Assembly: GCA_934130375.1 (NCBI GenBank)
Contig: CAKOXW010000002.1
Coordinates: 1 to 64,000, forward strand
Direction: 5' to 3'
From: an uncultured Bacilli bacterium
GTDB lineage: Bacteria; Bacillota_I; Bacilli_A; RF39; UBA660
Length of the DNA: 64,000 nt
Shown: positions 25,620 to 34,808 of the stretch, piece after piece
Layout of the letters: each line of letters begins with the position of its first letter
Position numbering within the stretch: position 1 is the stretch's first letter
Position numbers and translations under genes: made by a program
The notes under the pieces: model-generated
The model's database searches: none
What the model was told of the DNA's origin: nothing
What the model saw: only the letters and a program-made list of their open reading frames with translations

Positions 25620-27389
25620 CTATAAACTTTTGTATTCATTAATTAAACTTTCAAATGTATTAAGTGCATCATTTACTGCACATTTGATATCAATACCCAT
25701 CTTAGATACTAAGTTAGTTGGATAATCATTAGAACCACTCTTTAAGAACTCTAAATATCTATCTAACATTTCTTTATCACCATCACTAATTTTCTTAGCA
25801 ATAGATAACGCTACTGAAAGACCAGTTGCATATTGGTATACATAAAATGGAGTATAAAAGTGTGGTATTCTTGACCATTCATACTTAATCTCATCATCTA
25901 CTACTACACCTTTATGATACTTACACATTAAATCATAATACATTTTATTCAAAGTATCCGCACTCATTGCATTACCATCAAAACACATATTATGAATATT
26001 AAGTTCAAATTCAGCAAACATAGTTTGTCTAAATATTGTATTCTTAATATCATCTAACATTTCATTAATAATACTTTTCTTAAACTCATTATCCTTAGTG
26101 TTCTTAAGCATGTAAAAATTCAAAAGCGCTTCATTTACAGTTGATGCGATTTCCGCAACAAATATTGCATTATCACTATAGAAATAATCTTGATTTAAAT
26201 TAGAATAATATCTATGCATTGCATGACCCATTTCATGAGCAAGTGTAGATACATCATTATATTTACCTTGGAAGTTCAAAAGTACATATGGGTGAGTGCC
26301 ATAGCAACCCCATGAATACGCTCCACTATGTTTACCCTTATTTTCATAAACATCTATCCAACCTGCTTCCATACCTTTAGATAAATCAGATATATACTTA
26401 TCACCAAGTGGAGATAAAGCCTTCTTAACCAATTCCTTAGCATCTTCAAATGTGTACTCAGTTTCATTGTTATCACTAAGTTTTAAAGCCATATCATACA
26501 TATGAATATTCTTATAACCAAGTACCTCTTTTCTTAACTTTACATAATCCTCCATCTTATCTAAATTATCATTAACACTCTTAATTAAATCATAATAAAT
26601 ATTCTCATCAATCTTATTACTATCTAAATATAAATTAATAGGTCTTTTATAATTCCTTGTTCTTGCTAAGAATGTACTTGATTGTAAATTAGAATTCATG
26701 ATACTTGCAAAAGTATTATTTAATTCAGCATACTTTTTATAAAATGTTTTAAATACTCTTTTTCTTAAACTTCTATCTTTAGATAAACTATATACATAAT
26801 AATTAGCCTTAGTTAATTCCTTAGTCTTACCATTTTCATCCTTAATCTTATCAAATACCATATCAGCATCATTTAGATTAGAGAAAATATTATCTGCACT
26901 TGATAACACATTACCATTTCTTGATAATATCTCCTCAATATCTTTAGATAAAATATGTTCTTTCTCATCATATATAGTTTTTAATAAAAATTCAAATCTA
27001 ACAAGTTCCTTGTTCTTCTTAATCAAATTCTCTATATAACTATAATCTTTTAAAAGTAGTTCAGGAATAAAGAAAGCAGTTTTCTCATTTATAACCCTTA
27101 GAATTATATCTAAATTACCACTTAATTCTTGATACTCACCCTTTCTTGTATCTTCATGAAGTTTCATATTTATATATACATATAATTTAGAAGTAACTAT
27201 TTCCATCTTCTCATAAGTTAATAGGGCATCAAGTAATGTTTTATCACTTTCTAATATTCTTCCTTTATATGTTTCAAACTTAGTAACTAGCTTTGCAAGT
27301 TCTTCAATATCTTTATTGTACTCATCTAAATTTTTGTATATATCTTCTAATTTCCATTTATATTTACTATCAATTTTATCTCTATCCAT
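25620..27389 (-). CDS. pepF: Oligoendopeptidase F family metallopeptidase
   Basis: 589 residues, M3 family. Zinc site LAHEMGHAMHRYYS (HExxH) with the downstream glutamate in FVAEIASTVNEAL; the PepF-type YVYQYATGLSVALSIAKKI is near the C-terminus. Degrades peptides of roughly 7-17 residues in the cytosol. It is inserted between dnaK and dnaJ, an arrangement different from the usual dnaK-dnaJ pair. A hairpin precedes it and its ribosome site is weak, so its expression may be lower than that of the chaperones. Confidence 0.93.
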   Translation of the reverse strand: MDRDKIDSKYKWKLEDIYKNLDEYNKDIEELAKLVTKFETYKGRILESDKTLLDALLTYEKMEIVTSKLYVYINMKLHEDTRKGEYQELSGNLDIILRVINEKTAFFIPELLLKDYSYIENLIKKNKELVRFEFLLKTIYDEKEHILSKDIEEILSRNGNVLSSADNIFSNLNDADMVFDKIKDENGKTKELTKANYYVYSLSKDRSLRKRVFKTFYKKYAELNNTFASIMNSNLQSSTFLARTRNYKRPINLYLDSNKIDENIYYDLIKSVNDNLDKMEDYVKLRKEVLGYKNIHMYDMALKLSDNNETEYTFEDAKELVKKALSPLGDKYISDLSKGMEAGWIDVYENKGKHSGAYSWGCYGTHPYVLLNFQGKYNDVSTLAHEMGHAMHRYYSNLNQDYFYSDNAIFVAEIASTVNEALLNFYMLKNTKDNEFKKSIINEMLDDIKNTIFRQTMFAEFELNIHNMCFDGNAMSADTLNKMYYDLMCKYHKGVVVDDEIKYEWSRIPHFYTPFYVYQYATGLSVALSIAKKISDGDKEMLDRYLEFLKSGSNDYPTNLVSKMGIDIKCAVNDALNTFESLINEYKSL

Positions 27390-27394
27390 AACCA

Positions 27395-27420
27395 GTAAAA
27401 GAGTAAAAATAATTTTACTC
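27395..27420 (-). terminator. Attenuator-like hairpin between dnaK and pepF
   Basis: Minus strand GAGTAAAA-N4-TTTTACTC followed by TTTTACTGG. The T-run is short, so partial termination or 3'-end protection of the hrcA-grpE-dnaK message is more likely than complete termination. Confidence 0.5.
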
Positions 27421-27437
27421 TTACTCCTCTCATTAAA

Positions 27438-29276
27438 TTATTCTTTATTTACAAATTCTGCATCAACTACATCATCATCCTTAGACTTCTTAGATGCGTC
27501 TTTCTTATCACTATCAGTATCTTTTTGTTCCTCTTGTGCTTTCTTAGCAGCCTCTTCATATACTTTAGTTGCTAAAGCCATTGCCTTTTCATTTAATTTT
27601 TCTTTTACTTCTTTAATCTTATCAATGTTATTTTCTTCTAATTCTTTCTTTAATTCAGCAATTAAATCTTCAGCCTCTTTCTTATCTTTTTCATCTACCT
27701 TATCACCTAAGTCTTTAATTGCTTTTTCAGTTGCAAAAATTAATTGCTCAGATTCATTTCTTAAATCGGCTTCTTCTTTTCTCTTGCTATCTGCTTCTTT
27801 GTTAGCCTCAGCCTCTTTAACCATTCTATCTATTTCTTCATCTGATAAGTTTGTACTTGCAGTAATTGTTATAGATTGTTCCTTGTTAGTCCCTAAATCT
27901 TTAGCCTTAACATTAACAATACCATTAGCATCTATATCAAATGTAACTTCAATTTGAGGAATTCCACGTGGTGCGGGTGGGATGTTAGTAAGTTGAAATC
28001 TTCCTAATGTCTTATTATCAGCAGCCATTGGTCTTTCACCTTGAACTATGTGAATATCAACAGCAGGTTGATTATCAGCAGCAGTAGAGAATATTTGACT
28101 CTTACTTGTTGGAATTGTTGTATTCCTATCGATTAATATTGTATTAACTCCACCTAGAGTTTCAATACCTAATGATAATGGTGTTACATCTAGTAATACG
28201 ATATCATTAACTTCACCTGTTAATACACCACCTTGAATAGCAGCACCCATAGCAACTACTTCATCAGGGTTAACACCTTTGTGTGGTTCTTGTCCAAGCT
28301 CTTTCTTGATTAATTCTTGTACCATTGGGATACGAGTAGAACCACCTACTAAAATTACTTTATCAATATCTTTCTTAGTTAACTTAGCATCTTTTAATGC
28401 TTTTCTAACTGGTTCAAGAGTTTCATCAACTAAATCAGAAATTAAATCTTCAAATTTAGCACGAGTTAAAGTCACTTCTAAGTGAAGAGGTCCTTCAGTT
28501 CCTTGTGATATAAATGGCAAACTAATTTGTGTAGTAGTTACACCACTTAAATCTTTCTTTGCTTTTTCTGAAGCATCTTTTAATCTTTGCATAGCCATTT
28601 TATCTTTAGATAAATCTATACCATTTTCTTTCTTAAATGTTTCAACTAGGTAATTCATAATTCTTTCATCAAAATCATCACCACCTAATTTATTATTACC
28701 AGCAGTAGATTTAACTTCGAATACACCATCACCAAGTTCTAGAATAGAAACATCAAATGTACCTCCACCTAAATCGTATACTAATACTGTTTGTGCTTTA
28801 TCTTGTTTGTCAAGACCATATGCAAGAGCAGCAGCAGTTGGTTCATTTATAATTCTTTCAACATCTAAGCCTGCAATCTTACCTGCATTTTTAGTTGCTT
28901 GTCTTTGTGAATCGTTAAAGTATGCTGGAACTGTAATAACAGCCTTAGTAACTTTCTCACCAAGATAACTTTCTGCATAATCTTTCATATAAGATAATAT
29001 CATAGCACTGATTTCTTCTGGAGTATATTTCTTACCCTCAGCCTCAACCTTTTTATCAGTACCCATTAATCTCTTAATTGAAGAAATTGTATTTGGATTA
29101 GTTACCATTTGTCTCTTAGCAGCATCACCAACTATTTTTTCTCCATTTTTAAATGCTACAACAGATGGAGTTGTTCTTCCTCCTTCTGGATTTGGGATTA
29201 CTTTTGCTTCCCCAGCCTCAAGTACACAAACACAACTATTTGTTGTACCTAAGTCAATACCTATTATTTTACTCAT
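27438..29276 (-). CDS. dnaK: Chaperone protein DnaK (Hsp70)
   Basis: 612 residues. ATPase domain with IGIDLGTTNSCV, NEPTAAALAYG and DLGGGTFDVS; substrate domain with ITITASTNLSD; helical lid ending in a Lys/Asp-rich tail (DSDKKDASKKSKDDDVVDAEF). It lacks the extra loop of Gram-negative DnaK, as in Firmicutes. Works with the GrpE and DnaJ encoded in the same operon. Confidence 0.98.
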   Translation of the reverse strand: MSKIIGIDLGTTNSCVCVLEAGEAKVIPNPEGGRTTPSVVAFKNGEKIVGDAAKRQMVTNPNTISSIKRLMGTDKKVEAEGKKYTPEEISAMILSYMKDYAESYLGEKVTKAVITVPAYFNDSQRQATKNAGKIAGLDVERIINEPTAAALAYGLDKQDKAQTVLVYDLGGGTFDVSILELGDGVFEVKSTAGNNKLGGDDFDERIMNYLVETFKKENGIDLSKDKMAMQRLKDASEKAKKDLSGVTTTQISLPFISQGTEGPLHLEVTLTRAKFEDLISDLVDETLEPVRKALKDAKLTKKDIDKVILVGGSTRIPMVQELIKKELGQEPHKGVNPDEVVAMGAAIQGGVLTGEVNDIVLLDVTPLSLGIETLGGVNTILIDRNTTIPTSKSQIFSTAADNQPAVDIHIVQGERPMAADNKTLGRFQLTNIPPAPRGIPQIEVTFDIDANGIVNVKAKDLGTNKEQSITITASTNLSDEEIDRMVKEAEANKEADSKRKEEADLRNESEQLIFATEKAIKDLGDKVDEKDKKEAEDLIAELKKELEENNIDKIKEVKEKLNEKAMALATKVYEEAAKKAQEEQKDTDSDKKDASKKSKDDDVVDAEFVNKE

Positions 29277-29279
29277 AAA

Positions 29280-29582
29280 TCATCTCTCCTTTAATTTTAA
29301 TTCTCTATTATATAAATCTTTTTTAATTTTAGTTTTAATATATGACTTTTGATCCTCAAGCAAATTTTCATACTCAAGGCCATCATAATTATCAATCATA
29401 TATATTATTTCATTGTAACTTTTACCAGTTGATAATGCTACAATTACTTTTCTATATAAGTCTCTTCCTACAAAAGAAACTTCAGGATTAAGCATATTCT
29501 TTATATCTTCAGAAGTATATTCACATTTATTACTTTTTGAAAATAATATTGAATACGCCATCAAACTATTTATTCTATTCAC
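29280..29582 (-). CDS. Hypothetical protein between grpE and dnaK, 100 aa
   Basis: Not recognised. Helical, charged, with a Lys-rich end (TKIKKDLYNRELKLKER). Its first codons overlap grpE by eight bases and its last codons contain the AAGGAG ribosome site of dnaK, so it is tightly built into the heat-shock operon and should be made together with the chaperones. Phrases such as SFVGRDLYRKVIVALSTGKSYNEI resemble no motif I know. It may be a lineage-specific accessory factor, but this is inference from position. Confidence 0.65.
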   Translation of the reverse strand: MNRINSLMAYSILFSKSNKCEYTSEDIKNMLNPEVSFVGRDLYRKVIVALSTGKSYNEIIYMIDNYDGLEYENLLEDQKSYIKTKIKKDLYNRELKLKER

Positions 29583-30084
29583 TTACTTTTACCATTGTAT
29601 GTCTAATGACTTTGTCTTTATACATATAACCTTTTTGTAATACTTCAACTACTATGTTAGGTTTTACTCCTTCAACTTTTTCAGTTAAAACAGCTTGATG
29701 ATATGTAGGATCAAATTCTTTATTTAAAGCATCTATTTCCTTAACTTCATATTTTTCTAAAATACTAATTAATCTAGAATAAATAATTTTTATACCACTT
29801 AAGAATTTAGAAACTTCATCATCAAGAATATTATCATCTAACTTTATTGCTCTTTCTAAATCATCAACAACAGATAACATTTCAAGAATAATATCAGAAT
29901 TAGCATACTTAAGCATATTAGATACTTCTAAATCTTTTCTCTTTTTATAATTTAATAATTCAGCATCCTTATATAATACCTTTTCTTCTAACTCCTTAAT
30001 CTTATTATTCAATGTTACTATTTCAGAAACTGTAGTATCAGCCGTCTTTTCCTTCTTTACTTCTTTTTCCTCATTCTTTTTCAT
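29575..30084 (-). CDS. grpE: Nucleotide exchange factor GrpE
   Basis: 169 residues: Lys/Glu-rich N-terminus, long coiled coil (about 25-80), then the beta wing with FDPTYHQAV and the end VLQKGYMYKDKVIRHTMVKVSE (split). Releases ADP from DnaK. The ATG at 30084 is preferred over the GTG at 30090, since the GAGG site adjoins the latter. Confidence 0.95.
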   Translation of the reverse strand: MKKNEEKEVKKEKTADTTVSEIVTLNNKIKELEEKVLYKDAELLNYKKRKDLEVSNMLKYANSDIILEMLSVVDDLERAIKLDDNILDDEVSKFLSGIKIIYSRLISILEKYEVKEIDALNKEFDPTYHQAVLTEKVEGVKPNIVVEVLQKGYMYKDKVIRHTMVKVSE

Positions 30085-30091
30085 ACACACC

Positions 30092-31087
30092 TCATTTTTT
30101 CTCTATCTCTTTTTTAATAAAGTCAAGCATACTAACAACCTTCTCATAATCCATCCTCTTAGGACCAACTATAGCGATAGTACCTTCATTACCATTAACA
30201 ACATACCTTGTTTTAATAACTGTTACATCATTATCAATATTAGTCTCTTCGCCAATATAAACATTTATACCACTTGAAGTTTCCTCTATGTTATTAACAA
30301 TCGTACCATCTTCAAACTTAGCAACGATATTTCTAATTTTATCAACATCATTGAATTCAGGTGCACTCAAAATATTTGACTTACCAGAAAAGTGATAGTT
30401 TTCCTTTCTTGATGCAATCTCATTAAATGCATTATAAAACATATTATATATCGCTTCTTGTTGTTTAATGTATTTACCAATTATAGGTTTTATTTCAAAC
30501 TCCAATTTCTTATTAACCTCATCAATCAAAGTCCCAACAAGTAAGTTATTTATCAAATCAACCATTTTTTTAATTTCATTAACACTAATGTTTTCATTAA
30601 TAGGAATAGTTTTGCTTTCAATATGACCTTTATCAGTAATCACAATAGCAATAATACTATCTTCAGTTACAGGAATAACCTCAACCTTTTTTAGTCTATT
30701 ATCACAACTACTACTACCAAGAACAACAGAAGTATAATTAGTTAATTCGGATATAATTTCCATACTCTTATTAATCGCATCACTTAATTCTAAAGAACTA
30801 TTATTAAGAACAGTTTGAAGTGTTAAAACTTCTTCACCAGTTAATTCCTTAGGTCTCATTAAATTATCGACATAATATCTATAACCTTCCTCACTAGGTA
30901 TTCTTCCACTTGAAGTATGAGTTTTTACTAAATAACCAATATCTTCAAGATAAGCCATTTCATTTCTAACGGTTGCAGAAGAACACTTTAGTACATCACA
31001 TATAGATTTTGAACCAACAGGCTTAGCACTTTTAATATACTCCTCAACAATAATTTTTAAAATTTCATTTTGTCTTTTACCTAACAT
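30092..31087 (-). CDS. hrcA: Heat-inducible transcription repressor HrcA
   Basis: 331 residues: N-terminal winged-helix domain (ILKIIVEEYIKSAKPVGSKSI, SSATVRNEMAYLEDIGYL, SSGRIPSEEGYRYYVD; long ones split) and C-terminal GAF-like dimer domain with GPKRMDYEKVVSMLD. It binds the CIRCE element immediately upstream, thus represses its own operon; GroE normally serves as the corepressor, but groES/EL are not in this window. Confidence 0.96.
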   Translation of the reverse strand: MLGKRQNEILKIIVEEYIKSAKPVGSKSICDVLKCSSATVRNEMAYLEDIGYLVKTHTSSGRIPSEEGYRYYVDNLMRPKELTGEEVLTLQTVLNNSSLELSDAINKSMEIISELTNYTSVVLGSSSCDNRLKKVEVIPVTEDSIIAIVITDKGHIESKTIPINENISVNEIKKMVDLINNLLVGTLIDEVNKKLEFEIKPIIGKYIKQQEAIYNMFYNAFNEIASRKENYHFSGKSNILSAPEFNDVDKIRNIVAKFEDGTIVNNIEETSSGINVYIGEETNIDNDVTVIKTRYVVNGNEGTIAIVGPKRMDYEKVVSMLDFIKKEIEKK

Positions 31088-31115
31088 TTCATCACCTCTT
31101 CTAAGGCATGTCTAC

Positions 31116-31144
31116 ATTGTAACACTATAAATTAGCAATGTCAA
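31116..31144 (-). promoter_or_regulatory. Sigma-A promoter of the hrcA operon
   Basis: Minus strand TTGACA, 17-bp spacer, TACAAT. The -35 lies in the spacer and downstream arm of CIRCE, so HrcA binding would block RNA polymerase directly. Confidence 0.8.
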
Positions 31145-31158
31145 TGGGTGAGTGCTAA
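31132..31158. promoter_or_regulatory. CIRCE element (HrcA operator)
   Basis: Minus strand TTAGCACTC-N9-CATTGCTAA. The upstream arm is a perfect consensus arm; the downstream arm matches GAGTGCTAA at seven of nine positions, the differences falling where the arm overlaps the -35. Confidence 0.85.
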
Positions 31159-31164
31159 AAAATA

Positions 31165-31205
31165 CAAAAAATAATAGACAATATCATTTCATATCATCTA
31201 TTATT
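31165..31205 (-). terminator. Terminator downstream of gpmI and the repeat
   Basis: Minus strand AATAATAGA-N18-TCTATTATT then TTTTTTG. It insulates the hrcA promoter from transcription coming from gpmI. Confidence 0.65.
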
Positions 31206-31272
31206 AGTATATTTCAATTTAAAATAATTATTCATATAAACCATTATATTCAATTTACATAAGACAAATATC

Positions 31273-31293
31273 ACTTAAGCCCACGAATACACA
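31273..31293 (-). repeat. Post-terminator repeat, copy 2 (after gpmI)
   Basis: Minus strand GTGTATTCGTGGGCTTAAGT at the core. It lies just downstream of gpmI, where only a weak AGAATA...TATTCT stem precedes it, and about 70 bp before a good terminator. Confidence 0.8.
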
Positions 31294-31301
31294 TAAGAAT
31301 A

Positions 31302-32753
31302 TTATTTTTCTATTAAACTATTCTCAGTCATTTCAACTGGTTTATCTATACCAGCATAATCAAACATAGTTGGTATTATATTTGATATTTTACCCTCTTT
31401 TAATTTTAAATTATCACTACATACTATAAAAGGTACCTTGTTGGTAGTATGCGTAGTAACTATATTATTATTACTATCTATCATCAATTCACAGTTCCCA
31501 TGGTCAGCACTTACAAACAAAGTAACACCTTGTTCTACACACTTATCGTACACCCTTCTTAAGCTAGTATCCACTGCCTCTACAGCCTTAATTGTTGCAT
31601 CCATATTTCCAGTATGTCCAACCATATCACAGTTTGCATAATTAAGTATTATTACATCATAGTTACCAATTAAATCCATTAACTTATCAGTAATTAAGTA
31701 TGCACTCATTTCAGGTTTTAAATCATAAGTTGCTACTTTAGGAGAAGGTATTAATACCCTATCGCAACCTGGTAACTCTACATCTATACCACCATCAAAG
31801 AAATATGTAACATGAGCATATTTCTCAGTTTCTGCTATTCTTAATTGTGTATAATTATTTTTAGATAAATACTCACCCATAGTATTACTAAGTTTATCTA
31901 TTTTATAAGCATAAGGTGCTTTTATATTATCAGAAACAGGCATCATAGTAACTATATGATTAGTAATTTTCTCTAAATATGTAAGTATTTGTATTGCTCT
32001 ATCAGGTCTATAATTAAACCAAATAATTCCATCACCTTGTTCTATCAATGAAGCACCCTCTATTAAAGAAGGTTCTATAAATTCATCATAAACATTATTC
32101 TTATAATTACTTAAAAACACATCCTTAGCATTCTTATATACATCCCCTATACCACTAGTAATCAAGTTGTAGCCACGCTCTAACCTATCAAAATTCTTAT
32201 CTCTATCCATAGTGTAATATCTTCCGCAAAGAGTAGATAATCTCCCTATATTCATATCTATTATTTCTTTTACATAACTATAACCACTATCTACCTTAGT
32301 ATCACGGCCATCAGTAATAAGATGCATAGAAGGAGATACATTATAATTTTTGCAAAGAGTAAGCAATGCTTTTAAATGATTAATATGTGAATGTATTCCT
32401 CCATCACTTATTAACCCTATGATATGCAACTTCTTATTATTTTCTTTTGTATAATTAATTACATCTATAAATTCCTTTTTATTAAAGAATTCACCATCTC
32501 TAATACTTTTATTGATAAGTTCAAGTGGTTGGTACACAATTCTACCTGCTCCTATATTTAAATGTCCTGTTTCACTATTACCCATTTGACCATTTGGAAG
32601 TCCAACAAACGTACCTGATGCTTCTAACTCAGTATGAGGATATTTGTTTATTAAATAATCAAAGCAAGGTTTATTTGCTTGTTTAAAAGCATTACCTTTT
32701 AATTCTTCTCTAATTCCAACTCCATCTAGAATTGCTAACATAACTTTTTTCAT
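31302..32753 (-). CDS. gpmI: 2,3-bisphosphoglycerate-independent phosphoglycerate mutase
   Basis: 483 residues, somewhat shorter than the usual ~510. Interconverts 3- and 2-phosphoglycerate using two Mn ions. The phosphorylated serine is in GQMGNSETGHLNIGAG; metal ligands are in ILDGVG, FVSADHGNCE and TTHTTNKVPF. Stands alone downstream of spo0A, separate from the pgk-tpiA cluster but within the same glycolytic neighbourhood. Confidence 0.96.
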   Translation of the reverse strand: MKKVMLAILDGVGIREELKGNAFKQANKPCFDYLINKYPHTELEASGTFVGLPNGQMGNSETGHLNIGAGRIVYQPLELINKSIRDGEFFNKKEFIDVINYTKENNKKLHIIGLISDGGIHSHINHLKALLTLCKNYNVSPSMHLITDGRDTKVDSGYSYVKEIIDMNIGRLSTLCGRYYTMDRDKNFDRLERGYNLITSGIGDVYKNAKDVFLSNYKNNVYDEFIEPSLIEGASLIEQGDGIIWFNYRPDRAIQILTYLEKITNHIVTMMPVSDNIKAPYAYKIDKLSNTMGEYLSKNNYTQLRIAETEKYAHVTYFFDGGIDVELPGCDRVLIPSPKVATYDLKPEMSAYLITDKLMDLIGNYDVIILNYANCDMVGHTGNMDATIKAVEAVDTSLRRVYDKCVEQGVTLFVSADHGNCELMIDSNNNIVTTHTTNKVPFIVCSDNLKLKEGKISNIIPTMFDYAGIDKPVEMTENSLIEK

Positions 32754-32820
32754 ATTTTACCACCATTTATATTATATATTTTTTACAAACTATTAAAAAG
32801 AGGTTTTGCTATTATTTTAC

Positions 32821-32843
32821 AAAAAAAAGCACTTATACGCACT
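32821..32843 (-). terminator. Probable terminator after spo0A
   Basis: Minus strand short G-U-containing stem AGTGC...GTGCT followed by eight T residues, overlapping the end of spo0A. Confidence 0.5.
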
Positions 32844-33603
32844 CTTTCTTGTATTCTAATCTTAATTTATCTGCAACAGTTACAATAAACTCTGAATTAG
32901 TTGGTTTTGCTTTATCAACATCAACACTATGACCAAATATTTCATCCATCAAGTCCCAATCACCCCTATTCCAACTAACTTCTATTGCATGTCTAATTGC
33001 TCTTTCTACTCTTGATACTGTAGTATTATATTTATTTGCTATCTCAGGATAAAGTTCTTTAGTAATACCACCAATCATACTAGGATTTTCATATATTAAC
33101 ATAATACCTTCTTTTATATACTGATAACCTTTAATATGCGATGGAACACCCAAATCATGAAGTATCTTAGTAATAGACATTTGTAATCCACTATGAAATA
33201 AATTTATATTTTTATTCTCTTTTAATTCAAAATTACTAAGTTCTAAAATTCTACTTTCTAAATCAGTTAAATCATATGGTTTTAACAAGAAATATCTAAC
33301 TCCATATTCAGATACTTTTCTAATCATCTCATCTTGATTATATGAAGTAGAAATTATTACTGGCTTGTTAATACCTCTTTTTTTCATTTCATCAAGTACA
33401 TAAATACCATCTTTATTAGGCATTATTAAATCAAGAATAATAACATCATAATCATCCCTATTTTTATCAATTACTTTAATACCTTCTAATCCAGAGTAAG
33501 CCTTTTTAACTACTTTAATTTTTTCATTTTCACTAAAATACTCCTCTATCATATCTACTAAACTTTTATTATCATCAATCATTAAAACTCTTATTTCTTT
33601 CAT
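32833..33603 (-). CDS. spo0A: Sporulation master regulator Spo0A
   Basis: 256 residues. Receiver domain with acidic pocket (MIDDN), phospho-acceptor Asp58 in VIILDLIMP, conserved Lys in YFLLKPYD. C-terminal Spo0A DNA-binding domain (about 140-256) with SITKILHDLGVPSHIKGYQY and the recognition-helix sequence SRVERAIRHAIEVSWNRG, which is almost invariant in true Spo0A proteins. The ATG at 33603 follows GGGAGGAA; the GTG at 33615 is upstream of that site. No phosphorelay genes are seen nearby. Confidence 0.96.
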   Translation of the reverse strand: MKEIRVLMIDDNKSLVDMIEEYFSENEKIKVVKKAYSGLEGIKVIDKNRDDYDVIILDLIMPNKDGIYVLDEMKKRGINKPVIISTSYNQDEMIRKVSEYGVRYFLLKPYDLTDLESRILELSNFELKENKNINLFHSGLQMSITKILHDLGVPSHIKGYQYIKEGIMLIYENPSMIGGITKELYPEIANKYNTTVSRVERAIRHAIEVSWNRGDWDLMDEIFGHSVDVDKAKPTNSEFIVTVADKLRLEYKKECV

Positions 33604-33621
33604 ATTTCCTCCCACACTCTT

Positions 33622-33655
33622 ACTATAGTTTAATAATTTATATTTTTTTGTCGAA
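33622..33655 (-). promoter_or_regulatory. Possible spo0A promoter region with 0A-box-like heptamer
   Basis: TATAGT (minus, 33622-33627) could be a -10, but no good -35 is present. TGTCGAA at 33649-33655 (plus strand) equals the Spo0A-box core; autoregulation of spo0A is known in Bacillus. The heptamer alone has several chance occurrences expected in 64 kb, so this is weak. Confidence 0.3.
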
Positions 33656-33660
33656 AAAAC

Positions 33661-33690
33661 AAAAAAATGTAGTATTTTTTAAGTACTACA
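33661..33690 (-). terminator. Terminator of the 102-aa gene, upstream of spo0A
   Basis: Minus strand TGTAGTA-N9-TACTACA followed by seven T residues. Confidence 0.8.
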
Positions 33691-33707
33691 TTTAAAAGAT
33701 ATATATT

Positions 33708-34016
33708 TTATGCTGCTTCTTTATAATCAATTACTTCATTAGACCTTGGTATCAGACTATCCATCTGTTTTACCATTGTCTTACCCTTTTCCAATCCTGC
33801 ATTCATACTATCAAGAATAGAAATAACTAACTCCCTTTCTTCATTAGTCATCATTTTATAAGATGGAAAAGCCTCAATTTCGCCTTTACTAATAGTTTGC
33901 CCAGTTAACATCTTAGCATTACTATCATCAACACTTGTTATACCTAATTTTTGATAAGTATATCTCTTAATATCACCCTTAAGCATATTAAGAAACAATA
34001 TCTTAGTTGAATTCAT
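33708..34016 (-). CDS. Hypothetical protein, 102 aa
   Basis: Not recognised. Soluble; the middle part ISKGEIEAFPSYKMMTNEER and LVISILDSMNAGLEKGKTMV suggests short helices. It lies between tpiA and spo0A, transcribed in the same direction, with its own terminator. Upstream is a likely TTTACA-16-TAAAAT promoter and a TAGGAGC ribosome site. Function cannot be inferred. Confidence 0.6.
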   Translation of the reverse strand: MNSTKILFLNMLKGDIKRYTYQKLGITSVDDSNAKMLTGQTISKGEIEAFPSYKMMTNEERELVISILDSMNAGLEKGKTMVKQMDSLIPRSNEVIDYKEAA

Positions 34017-34101
34017 AGTATCACAGCTCCTATCTTTTACAATTTTAATATATCACACCTTGTTGTAAATAAGAAGCAAATAATATCAAATATTGTCGTA
34101 T

Positions 34102-34806
34102 TTACACGTTATTTACAACGTTATACATTTTAATTAAATTATCAGCATCATTTGATGCTCCACCGATAAGTACCCCGTCTACGTACTTACTATCACATAT
34201 TTCTTTAATATTATCAAGTTTGACACTACCTCCATAGACAATTTTAAAATTATCGCAATAAGTCTTAACTTCCTTTTTTATAAACTTATGCACTTTTTCA
34301 ATATCATCTATTGTTGGCACTAAACCGGTTCCTATCGCCCAAACAGGTTCATATGCGATAATAATATTATCAATATTTTTATCTTTTAATACCTCTAATT
34401 CTTCTTTAAGCACTTTAAAAGTATTGCCATCTTCTTTATCAGATTTAGTTTCTCCAATACATAGAATAGGAATTATTTCATTTCTAAGTGCACTTTCTAC
34501 TTTTAAAGATATTACATCATTACCTTCCTTAGACAAACTTCTTCTTTCACTATGTCCAATAAGTGAATACTTAACACCTAAACTTTTTAGTTGTTTAAAA
34601 GATGATTTACCAGTAAATGCCCCACTATCTTTATCATACCCATTTTGAGAACATATATTTATGCTTGAATCTGCAAAATAAGAAAGATAAAGCATAGATG
34701 GTGCGATAATAATATCTTTAAGGTTTGCATCTTCTAACTTACTTTTATACTTCTTAATATCACTAAAAAGTAAATTCATTTTTAAATTTGCTATTACTAA
34801 TTTCAT
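34102..34806 (-). CDS. tpiA: Triosephosphate isomerase
   Basis: 234 residues, slightly short for the family (~250). Interconverts DHAP and GAP. Catalytic residues: Asn/Lys in IANLKMN, His in LIGHSERR, Glu in AYEPVWAIGTG; phosphate loop GGSVK and GVLIGGAS. The AYEPVWAIGTG motif is complete. Follows the glycosyltransferase gene by two bases, so it shares the pgk transcript. Confidence 0.96.
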   Translation of the reverse strand: MKLVIANLKMNLLFSDIKKYKSKLEDANLKDIIIAPSMLYLSYFADSSINICSQNGYDKDSGAFTGKSSFKQLKSLGVKYSLIGHSERRSLSKEGNDVISLKVESALRNEIIPILCIGETKSDKEDGNTFKVLKEELEVLKDKNIDNIIIAYEPVWAIGTGLVPTIDDIEKVHKFIKKEVKTYCDNFKIVYGGSVKLDNIKEICDSKYVDGVLIGGASNDADNLIKMYNVVNNV

Positions 34807-34808
34807 AA

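Noticed and set aside
27316..27957. Plus-strand 213-codon frame across the pepF/dnaK junction
   Set aside because: Serine/leucine-rich mirror of dnaK and pepF coding sequence; both are clear minus-strand genes.
33649..33655. Spo0A box upstream of spo0A as proof of autoregulation
   Set aside because: TGTCGAA is expected several times by chance in 64 kb of this composition and only one such heptamer lies there; kept only as a weak candidate.
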